DNA of 11,759 nt. It comes from CAWEHT01 sp963808455. GTDB taxonomy: Bacteria; Chloroflexota; Anaerolineae; CG2-30-64-16. Below, in pieces: positions 1 to 5,576 of this stretch. Location of the stretch: contig CAWEHT010000165.1 of assembly GCA_963808455.1 (NCBI GenBank), forward strand, positions 1 to 11,759. The letters are read 5' to 3'. Numbering within the stretch: the first letter of the stretch is position 1; each line of letters opens with the position of its first letter. The notes under the pieces were generated by a model. It made no database searches. It saw only the letters and a program-made list of their open reading frames with translations, and was not told the DNA's origin. Both the position numbers and the translations under genes were made by a program.

Positions 1-508
1 AAGTTCTATAGATCCCACTGAAATACGAACCTATGTAGACGGTGGTCGCATCGACGTAGATCGAGTAAATGGTACTCTCAGGTGGAGCATTGCTCAAATC
101 GCCCCAATTTATGGTACCGGTGTCAGTGCGATACAGCCCGCCACCCTGGGAGGTCCAGATGTTGGCATAAAGGGTCTTGCCGTCCGGCGAGATGGCCATC
201 ATATTGGTAGTGCATTGGCCGGGCAAGCCCGTACTCGCCGCCGACCAGTGGGCGCCGCCATCCGTGGTGCGGTAGACGCCGAAGCCGATTCCGGCAAAGA
301 TGACGTTGGGGTCGGTAGGGCTGGCCAGCACCGTACCCACGCCCGAGTCGAATGGGTCCGGCAGCCCCTGATTGATCGCCCGCCACGTGACGGCGCCAGA
401 TGCCGATGCGAATTGCTGCGCCAGGGCCTGCCCATGGCCGAGCGGTTGGAGGGTCATGGCTACAAGCACGGCTGCGCCAGCCAACGCTCTACAGGTGTTC
501 CTGATCAT
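1..508 (-). CDS. Secreted Asp-box (BNR/sortilin-like) propeller protein, 3' end outside window
   Basis: The frame is open from ATG at 508 to the window edge (169 codons). GGAGGT lies 4 nt upstream of the ATG. Residues 1-30 form a signal peptide: basic MIRNTCR, then a hydrophobic stretch, with likely cleavage after GQALA. The mature part has propeller strands: ASPTDPNVIFAGIGFGVYRT followed by the Asp-box core TTDGGAHW, then MAISPDGKTLYANIW and GGGLYRTDTG, and YIGSYFSGIYRT at the edge. Known of the family: Asp-box repeats make beta-propellers in sialidases, sortilins, xyloglucanases and YCF48-like proteins. The fragment does not show which enzyme or binding role applies, so I name only the fold. 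It is transcribed away from the Tyr-repeat gene across a 542-bp gap. Confidence is high for gene and export, low for function. Confidence 0.85.
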   Translation of the reverse strand, partial: MIRNTCRALAGAAVLVAMTLQPLGHGQALAQQFASASGAVTWRAINQGLPDPFDSGVGTVLASPTDPNVIFAGIGFGVYRTTDGGAHWSAASTGLPGQCTTNMMAISPDGKTLYANIWTSQGGGLYRTDTGTINWGDLSNAPPESTIYSIYVDATTVYIGSYFSGIYRT

Positions 509-565
509 TTCTACCTCCGGCCAGATCGCACGATCCTGCACTGCACGCCCGACAGCGTGGGCCAC

Positions 566-593
566 ATCATAAAGCAGAGGTATCGCAATCAAA
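566..593 (-). promoter_or_regulatory. Candidate promoter for the Asp-box gene
   Basis: On the minus strand, TTTGAT (593-588), a 16-nt spacer and TATGAT (571-566) would start transcription near 559, leaving a leader of about 50 nt. The -10 matches consensus at 5 of 6 positions and the -35 is weak. A competing candidate lies at 728-700. Confidence 0.4.
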
Positions 594-699
594 CGCCAGC
601 ACGGCAGAAGTCACAAGCACGGGGGGACGCAAGGCGGCGACGATGTGGGATGACGGTGCGCGACGCGGGAACATACCGCCAACTGCTCTAGCTCTTCCA

Positions 700-728
700 C
701 GTATCGCGCAATCTTTCACCAATGTCAA
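700..728 (-). promoter_or_regulatory. Alternative upstream promoter for the Asp-box gene
   Basis: A perfect -35 TTGACA (728-723) sits 17 nt from a poor -10, GATACG (705-700), on the minus strand. If used, the leader would be about 185 nt. The perfect -35 and exact spacing favour it; the -10 argues against it. Confidence 0.35.
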
Positions 729-820
729 TACCCGTGAGAGGAACTGAACGCGTCCTGCATTGCAATTGCAACCATCCACTCCGTCCAGTCGGCGTTCATC
801 TTAGGGAAAACCATCTTATC

Positions 821-855
821 GGGCTCTTTGGGCGGCTTCGGCGCCCAAAGAGCCC
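821..855. repeat. Perfect 14-bp hairpin, copy D of a palindromic element
   Basis: Arms GGGCTCTTTGGGCG (821-834) and CGCCCAAAGAGCCC (842-855) pair perfectly around a 7-nt loop. The short pair CTTATC/GATAAG flanks it. It lies upstream of both neighbouring genes, so it cannot terminate either. Its core CTTTGGGCG...CGCCCAAAG is shared with the hairpin at 5475-5519, and about 37 nt of right flank are also alike there (roughly 70% by hand, including CCCGGCTG and GTT-GCGC). I infer a small dispersed REP/MITE-like element rather than a terminator. Confidence 0.6.
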
Positions 856-984
856 TCCCGGCTGGATAAGTTAGCGCCCATGAGGGAGCGCCCCTCCCGC
901 AGGTAGGGCGTAAGTCGGCAGGCCGATTTCTCGAGCGCGGCCACCCCACGCCATAGGGCGAACATTAGCCATTGTGCTCCGCTA

Positions 985-1013
985 TTGACATGCGCCCTGC
1001 CTAGTCGTAAACT
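985..1013 (+). promoter_or_regulatory. Strong sigma70-type promoter for the Tyr-repeat gene
   Basis: TTGACA (985-990), exactly 17 nt, then TAAACT (1008-1013). Predicted start is near 1020, giving a leader of about 30 nt to the ATG at 1051. AAAGGA (1037-1042) lies 8 nt before this ATG and decides the start: the in-frame GTG at 1030 has no comparable site. Confidence 0.75.
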
Positions 1014-1050
1014 TTGAGGGTCGGATGGGGTGTACGAAAGGACGTGTGTT

Positions 1051-1611
1051 ATGAAAAGGATGCGCCTGATCCTCGTAGCCGCGGCCTTCTGTATGGCCGT
1101 CATTTTGCCGCTCGCAGCCCCTGCCTACGCGTGGGGCGGCTTTCGCCCGTATCCCTATCAGTACGGTTACCAGTACACGTATCCTTACCAGTACGCGTAC
1201 CCTTATCGCGACCGTTCCCCTTACCAGTACCGGTATCCCAACCGATACCCGTACTCTTACCCTTACACTTACCAGTATCCGTACGCCAACCAGGGCCCGT
1301 ACGCCTACCCTTATCAGTATCCCAACCAGTACCAGTACATCGCGCCTGCCCCGCCGCCGGCCCCGGTCTACCCTCCGGTCGCCGCTGTGCCTGAGCTGAT
1401 CACGGCGTACGGCGACTACACACGCTGCGAACTGTTCGGCCTGCACCAGGCCAACTGTTTCGTGCCAGACGCGTCGAACTCGCCCAACCTGGGCTCTATC
1501 CAGATGGAGCCGGCCATCCAGTTCTGGGGCAACTGCTCCCCCGGCCAGACCATGACCCAGGGGCGCAATTATCAGTGTTCGAAGACGGGCGCGGGCTGGT
1601 TCCCGGACTGA
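1051..1611 (+). CDS. Small secreted protein with an alternating-tyrosine repeat
   Basis: The product is 186 residues. Residues 1-27 are a signal peptide (basic MKRMR, hydrophobic core, cleavage after PAYA), so it is exported. From residue 34 to 96 tyrosine occurs only at even positions and fills 26 of 32 of them, with P, Q, T, S, A, G or R between (pattern PYPYQYGYQY). A proline-rich linker (97-114) leads to a C-terminal part with four cysteines (126, 136, 162, 176), probably two disulfides. A period of two suits an extended strand with all tyrosines on one face. I recognise no family. Tyr-rich extracellular proteins are often structural or cross-linked, and a matrix, sheath or adhesion role is inference only. 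The gene has its own strong promoter and hairpins downstream, so it is probably transcribed alone. Confidence 0.85.
   Translation: MKRMRLILVAAAFCMAVILPLAAPAYAWGGFRPYPYQYGYQYTYPYQYAYPYRDRSPYQYRYPNRYPYSYPYTYQYPYANQGPYAYPYQYPNQYQYIAPAPPPAPVYPPVAAVPELITAYGDYTRCELFGLHQANCFVPDASNSPNLGSIQMEPAIQFWGNCSPGQTMTQGRNYQCSKTGAGWFPD
1150..1338 (+). repeat. 6-bp-period coding repeat encoding (X-Tyr)n
   Basis: Thirty-two codons at the even residues 34-96 are TAC or TAT in 26 cases. Of the six exceptions, five are one base from TAC: AAC at residues 64, 80 and 92, GAC at 54, TCC at 56. The sixth, GGC at 82, is two away. The register is never lost across the interruptions, so length changed only in whole hexamers. 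This suggests an originally uninterrupted dipeptide repeat. Confidence 0.8.
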
Positions 1612-1618
1612 ACTCCTG

Positions 1619-1663
1619 GCACCGCGTGACGGCGGGCCGGTCGCCCGCCGCGACGCGGTTGCC
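1619..1663 (+). terminator. Extended hairpin after the Tyr-repeat gene
   Basis: Outer arms ACCGCG (1621-1626) and CGCGGT (1654-1659) enclose an inner perfect 8-bp stem (1630-1637 with 1643-1650). GGC/GCC can extend the base past a bulge. It begins about 10 nt after the stop codon. There is no T-tract, so termination is inferred from position and stem strength. Confidence 0.5.
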
Positions 1664-1775
1664 ACGGCAGCAATGCCATCGGACTTGAGATCTGGCCAGA
1701 AGTCAGCCGGCCCGGCGAGCGCACGAAAGCCGCCGGGCCCGAGTTTTCCACGCATGGAACACAACCAGAAGACAC

Positions 1776-1824
1776 GCCAGCCAGAGACGTTGGCTGGCAG
1801 GTGCGGCCCTGGCTTCGGAGGGCC
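1776..1824 (-). terminator. Two consecutive hairpins beyond the M24 gene
   Basis: GCCAGCCA/TGGCTGGC (1776-1783, 1791-1798) and GGCCCT/AGGGCC (1805-1810, 1819-1824) are perfect short stems lying 50-100 nt past the M24 stop on the minus strand, between convergent genes. No T-run follows, so this is a weak terminator call. Confidence 0.35.
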
Positions 1825-1873
1825 ATACCCGCCAGCCCGCATGGGATCCGGCCCCAGTCGGGCCTGACCCACG

Positions 1874-3058
1874 CTAGACCAGCAGGTCCTCCAGCGCACT
1901 CGGGTATTCGGTCAGGATCTCGACGCCGGTTTCGGTGATGGCCACCGTGTCCGAGTGCCTGAACCCGCCGAGGCCCGGCACGTAAAGTCCGGGCTCCACG
2001 CTCATGACCATCCCGGCCTGCAGAATCGTCTCATCGCCGATGTCGAAGAACGGCGATTCATGGACTTCCAGGCCCAGGCCATGACCCTGGTGATGGAGCG
2101 CGAAGCGCTCGCATGCGCGGCTGGCAAACCACCTGGCGATCTCGCTGTCAATCTCGGCGCAGGCCACGCCGGGGCGAAGGCGTTCGATCACCAGTTGCTG
2201 CGCCTCGCGCGCGATCTCGAATAGCCCGCGCTGGCGCTCCGGCGGCCTGCCTACGAACATGGTCCGTTCTAGCTCTGTGTGATAACCGGCGGCGATTCCC
2301 TCGCAGCAGGTGATGAGGATGTCACCGGGCGCGACGCACCGGGTTCCCATCCAGGCATGCGGCATGGCGGTGCGCGATCCCGATAAGAGCGTCGTTGGGA
2401 CGTCAACGCTGCCGGCGGCTCCCGGCTGGCTCCATATTTCCCCTTCCAGGGCCTCGGCCAGCCGGTCCTCGGCGCGCCGCGCGATCGTGCGCTCCTGGCG
2501 GCCCGCCGCGATCTCTTCTTGCAAGTAGGCATGGGTACGGGCTGCCGCGCGGCCTGCCACGCGCATGATCGCCAGCTCAGCGGGCGACTTGACCATCCTC
2601 AACCGGTCGATGGCCGGGCCCAGCGGCGTCACTTCCGCCCCAACCGCCTCGCTGAGGCGCGGTCCCCGATAGCCGTTCAGATCGATGTAGCCGTCGCCGT
2701 CCGCGCCGAGGCGCAGCCCTCCCTTTCCGCGGGGCAGGCCGGCGACCAGCCCGGCCAGCTGGCGCATGGGGTGCACGCGGCCGGGGTATTCGGCGTAGAC
2801 GTGGACCCCTTTGAGCCAGGGCGCCTGGCTGGTGAAATGCTCCTCCTCCAGCACGGGCAGAAGCATGATCGGCTCGTGATCGACCGGCAGCAGGAGCGCG
2901 ATCGGACGTTCCGTGGGCAGGTGCGCGAAGCCTGTCAAATAGGTGACCCGGACGGGGTTGAAGATGACGGCCACGTCCAGGTTGAGCCTTTTCAGCTCGC
3001 TTCGGATGGCGTCGTGACGGCGCCCGAACCCGTCGTGCATGAGCGCGGGATGAGACAC
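1874..3058 (-). CDS. M24 family (aminopeptidase P/creatinase fold) hydrolase-like protein
   Basis: The product is 394 residues from GTG at 3058, a usual length for two-domain M24 proteins: an N-terminal creatinase-N-like domain (about 8-150), then the pita-bread domain (about 155-390). The start is chosen for AGAAGGAG at 3076-3069; ATG at 3040 is the alternative. Conserved sites are the S1-site His (AMPHAW, His234), GHGLGLEVHESP (His326, His333) and SVEPGLYVPG (Glu355). The five E. coli AMPP metal ligands (D260, D271, H354, E383, E406) align as Thr250/Cys251, Glu262, His326, Glu355 and Ser369, so three are altered. AGYHTELERT and GGFRHSD resemble the metal-free creatinase pattern more than Xaa-Pro peptidases. 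I therefore call the fold and not a peptidase activity; the substrate is unknown. It has no signal peptide, so it is cytoplasmic. Repeat copy A lies just upstream. Confidence 0.85.
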   Translation of the reverse strand: MSHPALMHDGFGRRHDAIRSELKRLNLDVAVIFNPVRVTYLTGFAHLPTERPIALLLPVDHEPIMLLPVLEEEHFTSQAPWLKGVHVYAEYPGRVHPMRQLAGLVAGLPRGKGGLRLGADGDGYIDLNGYRGPRLSEAVGAEVTPLGPAIDRLRMVKSPAELAIMRVAGRAAARTHAYLQEEIAAGRQERTIARRAEDRLAEALEGEIWSQPGAAGSVDVPTTLLSGSRTAMPHAWMGTRCVAPGDILITCCEGIAAGYHTELERTMFVGRPPERQRGLFEIAREAQQLVIERLRPGVACAEIDSEIARWFASRACERFALHHQGHGLGLEVHESPFFDIGDETILQAGMVMSVEPGLYVPGLGGFRHSDTVAITETGVEILTEYPSALEDLLV

Positions 3059-3068
3059 TGGAAAAACA

Positions 3069-3076
3069 CTCCTTCT
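3069..3076 (-). promoter_or_regulatory. Shine-Dalgarno deciding the M24 start
   Basis: AGAAGGAG (3076-3069) is the only strong site near the gene's 5' end. It is 10 nt from GTG at 3058 and 28 nt from ATG at 3040, so GTG is preferred although the spacing is slightly long. Confidence 0.55.
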
Positions 3077-3113
3077 CCTAATAGAAGACCTGCACTTCGG
3101 CCTACCTTGTCGA

Positions 3114-3229
3114 ATCCATCCCCGTTCGGGGACCTGCGTGTGCATCCAGTGATGGCGGCTGGTCCCAGCGGCGCGCGCTGCCCCCGTTGCGGTTGCCACA
3201 CTGGAGGCCGGCTGCAACATGGAATGGCC
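3114..3229 (+). repeat. Dispersed 116-bp intergenic repeat, copy A
   Basis: It aligns without gaps to 7952-8067, with 19 differences by hand count (about 84% identity). It starts with ATCCATCCCCGTTCGGGGAC, which contains a 5-bp palindrome (TCCCC/GGGGA at 3119-3132), and ends with GCTGCAACATGGAATGGCC. A third, inverted copy is at 5378-5464. No transposase is present, so it is non-autonomous if mobile. Confidence 0.8.
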
Positions 3230-3259
3230 TTGGCCGCCAGCCTGAAGGCTAAAGCCGCC

Positions 3260-3277
3260 GGCCGGCGCCCGCCGGCC
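3260..3277 (-). terminator. GC-only hairpin after the secreted-protein gene
   Basis: GGCCGGC (3260-3266) and GCCGGCC (3271-3277) pair around a 4-nt loop. Read leftwards it lies about 130 nt past the stop of the 3411-4022 gene and before M24. No T-run follows, so the call is weak. Confidence 0.3.
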
Positions 3278-3410
3278 CTCCTCAAGCCCGTGCTTCCCGG
3301 CCTGACCGGCTCTCCTGCTTATGGGTTGCGGGCTAACCGCGACCCCGGAACGGATGGCCGGCTGTCGCCCGGCCGCGCCCGGTGAGAGGCGGGCCTTTAG
3401 ACGGGCGTGG

Positions 3411-4022
3411 TTATTTGTTGAGCCCCGGCAGGAAGCTGCCGAAGAAGGGGGGCGGCACGTAGCCAACCTGCATGCCGTACAGGCACTGGCTTGTCGAGCC
3501 AGACCACAATAGCTCGTAGCGGGTCGTTGTGTCGTTCACGTCCACTCCTGAGGTGGTGAGACGAACAAAGGAATACCACGAACCGGGGTTAGTCGAACCT
3601 GGGAGCGAGGTGAGGGTCAGGATTTTGGTGGAAGTGCCACCGTCCACCGGATAAGAAGCTAACGTGGCGGTCGAATCCGCCGAGACAGACGTGTTGTAGT
3701 AGTCGATATACAACTCCCATATGGCGCTGCCACTGGGGAGGGTGACGTTGGCAACCCACTGACCTGTGCCCGTTGGCAGGAGACAGTCGTCACCACCTAC
3801 CCAGGTGGCGCCGCTGCTGCTAACGGGACGGAACGCCCCACCGACGACATCGAAGAACGTTTCACCTGCGATCCCTCCGCCCGCAATGGCAGAGCCAGCG
3901 GGCTGCGACGCAACCGAGACTTCGGCGTCGGTGCCCGGCGGTAGGGCCGGCGCAGGCGCAGCCCCCAGGGGCTGCGCGAGCAGGAACAGTGCCAGGAGTG
4001 CCGCTACAAGACGTCCGAACAT
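3411..4022 (-). CDS. Secreted beta-rich protein of unknown function
   Basis: The product is 203 residues from ATG at 4022, with GGGAGG 5 nt upstream. Residues 1-21 form a signal peptide (MFGR, then a Leu/Ala core, then AQPLGAA). The mature chain is rich in Ser, Thr, Gly and aromatics with strand-like segments: FFDVVGGAFRPVSSS, IWELYIDYYNTSV, WYSFVRLTTSGV and TRYELLWSG. Two cysteines (80, 180) probably form one disulfide. The chain ends PPPFFGSFLPGLNK; short hydrophobic-LP-basic tails are a feature I associate with secreted Chloroflexota proteins (recall, not tested). I know of look-alike uncharacterised exoproteins but no function. A good promoter lies about 140 nt upstream, and the gene is probably transcribed alone. 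Confidence 0.85.
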   Translation of the reverse strand: MFGRLVAALLALFLLAQPLGAAPAPALPPGTDAEVSVASQPAGSAIAGGGIAGETFFDVVGGAFRPVSSSGATWVGGDDCLLPTGTGQWVANVTLPSGSAIWELYIDYYNTSVSADSTATLASYPVDGGTSTKILTLTSLPGSTNPGSWYSFVRLTTSGVDVNDTTTRYELLWSGSTSQCLYGMQVGYVPPPFFGSFLPGLNK

Positions 4023-4338
4023 TTTAGCCTCCCATGTGAATGTGAATCGAGGAGGCGCCTGGCAGGCACCAGCCGCAATACCGCCGGGATCTGGGTGTGA
4101 AAGAGGGTCCCTGTCGATGTGGGAATAGCGGGGGGCCGGTTATCCCAGCGCCTGTGCTTACTGGAACAATAGCACCGAGCGTGGGCGCTGTCAATCCACT
4201 TCGAGGCCGTTTTTCCTGAGGGCGCGCGAAACTGCTCCCCAGTTAGACCTTAAGTCCAGTCCACCGGCTGGCCGAATGGGTGATGCATTCATGTGCGTTT
4301 TGTGACAGACTTTCGGCTCGGTGGAAGAGGTGAACCAA
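4023..4338. other. Divergent intergenic region between secreted protein and HtrA
   Basis: It holds the leftward promoter (4166-4194) and its leader of about 136 nt, in which a stem GGTGCC/GGCGCC (4070-4054, one wobble) sits near the ribosome site. For the rightward protease gene I see no convincing -35/-10 pair. No open frame here has coding signs. Confidence 0.6.
4166..4194 (-). promoter_or_regulatory. Sigma70-type promoter of the secreted-protein gene
   Basis: On the minus strand, TTGACA (4194-4189), exactly 17 nt, then TATTGT (4171-4166). The -35 is perfect and the -10 matches at 4 of 6. The predicted leader of about 136 nt is long for this window. Confidence 0.6.
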
Positions 4339-5352
4339 GTGGAAAACAACGAGCGGCATAGTTTTGAGGATGCGGCGGTTCCCGGTGGCCTGCGCGACGC
4401 GGCGACCGCGGCCGGCGGCGATGAGGAGCTGCTGGACGCGTACTCGCGCAGTCGTCAGCGTTGTGGAGAAGGCCGGCCCTGCCGTAGCCGGCATACGGGT
4501 CCACATGCCTGGGCGGCGCGCGGGGCCGGCGGGGAGGGCGCCGGCTCGGGCACCATCATCGCGCCAGATGGCTTCGTGCTCACCAATAACCATGTCGTCG
4601 AACACGCGGATGACATCAGGATCGAGCTCACCGACGGGCGCAGCTTGCCGGCCCGGCGCGTGGGGACCGACCCGGCCACCGATCTGGCGGTGGTGCGGGC
4701 CGAGGCGGCCGGCCTGCCGGCCGCGCCTCTGGGGGATTCGGCGGCGCTGCGGGCGGGCCAGCTGGTGATCGCCATCGGCAACCCGCTCGGCTTTCAGAAC
4801 ACGGTCTCGACCGGGGTCATCTCGGCGCTTGGCCGGGCCCTGCGCAGCACGACGGGCCGGCTGATCGACGACATCATCCAGACGGACGTGAGCCTCAACC
4901 CGGGCAACTCAGGGGGCCCTTTGCTCGATAGCCGGGGCCGCGTTGTGGGCGTCAACACGGCCATGATCCTGGGCGGGCAGGGCCTCAGCTTTGCCATCCC
5001 CGTGAACACGGCGCGTTGGGTCGCAGGGGAGCTCATCGTGCGCGGGCACGTCCGCCGGCGGTATCTGGGGCTGGGCGGCCAGGTGCGCCCCGTTGACCGC
5101 GCGACCCAACGCTATCTCGAGCTTCCCGAGGCCACTGCCGTGCAGGTTGTCTCGTTGGAAGAGGGTGGCCCCGCGGAAACGGCCGGATTGCGCGAAGGGG
5201 ACTGGATCGTCACGCTCAACGGCAGGAAGGTGGCCTCGATCGACGACATCCACCGCCTGCTTGCCGGCCTCGAGACCGGCGCGATCGCTCGCCTTGGGAT
5301 CGTGCGCGGCCGCCAGCGCCGCGAGGTACCTGTGGTGACTGCCGACCGCTGA
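4339..5352 (+). CDS. HtrA/DegP-like S1C serine protease with PDZ domain, two apparent frame breaks
   Basis: A trypsin-like protease domain carries the full triad: His in LTNNHVVE (about 85), Asp in TDLAVV (about 115) and Ser in NPGNSGGP (about 191), counted from GTG at 4339. A PDZ domain follows (about 240-335; YLGLGGQVR, AETAGLREGDWIVTLNG). GAGGTG 6 nt upstream favours 4339 over GTG at 4321. There is no signal peptide or membrane segment, so it is probably a cytoplasmic quality-control protease, unlike classical DegP. Between about 4447 and 4534 the expected segment (AVVSVVEKAGPAVAGIRVHM) is in another frame. Reading it needs one base skipped or two added at 4444-4450, and one G added in the run at 4531-4534. 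The two changes cancel, so the literal frame stays open but gives a Cys/Arg-rich nonsense stretch before GAGSGTI. I infer indel errors rather than a pseudogene. Confidence 0.88.
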   Translation: MENNERHSFEDAAVPGGLRDAATAAGGDEELLDAYSRSRQRCGEGRPCRSRHTGPHAWAARGAGGEGAGSGTIIAPDGFVLTNNHVVEHADDIRIELTDGRSLPARRVGTDPATDLAVVRAEAAGLPAAPLGDSAALRAGQLVIAIGNPLGFQNTVSTGVISALGRALRSTTGRLIDDIIQTDVSLNPGNSGGPLLDSRGRVVGVNTAMILGGQGLSFAIPVNTARWVAGELIVRGHVRRRYLGLGGQVRPVDRATQRYLELPEATAVQVVSLEEGGPAETAGLREGDWIVTLNGRKVASIDDIHRLLAGLETGAIARLGIVRGRQRREVPVVTADR

Positions 5353-5377
5353 GTGGCCCGCCGGGCGGGGGCCCCAT

Positions 5378-5464
5378 GGCCATCCCATCTCGCAGCCGGC
5401 CCCAAGCTTTCCAGCTGCAACGGGGCAATGCATGCCGTTGGCGCCGGCCTCTACCACAGGATGC
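5378..5464 (-). repeat. Dispersed intergenic repeat, inverted copy C
   Basis: Read on the plus strand it matches the reverse complement of copies A and B from GGCCATCCCAT through CCAGCTGCAACGGGGCA to CCACAGGATGC, at roughly 75% by hand with one 1-nt gap. Similarity stops at 5464, before the palindrome part seen in A and B; a different hairpin (5475-5519) follows 10 nt later. It lies between the convergent protease and stalk-protein genes. Confidence 0.7.
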
Positions 5465-5474
5465 GAGGACTGTT

Positions 5475-5519
5475 CGGGCGGATTCTTTGGGCGGCGAAGC
5501 CGCCCAAAGAATCCGCCCG
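5475..5519. terminator. Perfect 21-bp hairpin between convergent genes (copy C of palindromic element)
   Basis: Arms 5475-5495 and 5499-5519 pair over 21 bp around a GAA loop. Being symmetrical and placed between two genes that point at each other (stops at 5352 and 5577), it could end transcription from both sides, though no T-tract follows on either strand. Its core and right flank resemble the hairpin at 821-855, which cannot be a terminator, so it may be a mobile palindrome that landed here. Confidence 0.55.
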
Positions 5520-5576
5520 GCTGCACAGGTTGGCGCTCCTGGGGCGGGGCCTGCCTCATCTGCTCGCTCGGGTGAC

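Larger units (their letters stand above)
509..1050. other. Divergent intergenic region, 542 bp
   Basis: The stretch separates the leftward Asp-box gene from the rightward Tyr-repeat gene. It holds two candidate leftward promoters (566-593, 700-728), a palindromic element (821-855) and the strong rightward promoter (985-1013). Short open frames here (for example 70 codons on the minus strand at 567-779) have no plausible start signal or domain, so I do not call a gene. Confidence 0.7.
3059..3410. other. Intergenic region holding repeat copy A, 352 bp
   Basis: It lies between the 5' end of the M24 gene and the 3' end of the secreted-protein gene at 3411, both leftward. It holds the M24 ribosome site, repeat copy A (3114-3229) and a GC-only hairpin (3260-3277). 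I find no convincing promoter hexamers for M24. The open frame that continues upstream of M24 through this stretch only translates the repeat. Confidence 0.65.

Noticed and set aside
982..1899. 305-codon minus-strand frame rich in Val-Arg dipeptides
   Set aside because: It is the antisense shadow of the Tyr repeat, whose 6-bp period keeps several frames open. It has no start signal or domain.
2519..3385. 288-codon plus-strand frame
   Set aside because: It is antisense to the conserved M24 gene and extends into repeat copy A; no recognisable domain.
3240..3410. tRNA or small RNA in the GC-rich stretch
   Set aside because: No cloverleaf, anticodon arm or CCA end could be fitted; only a GC-only hairpin is visible.
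4444..4534. Programmed frameshifting in the protease gene
   Set aside because: Two opposite shifts would be needed with no slippery heptamer or stimulatory structure evident; indel error explains it more simply, given similar breaks in three other genes.
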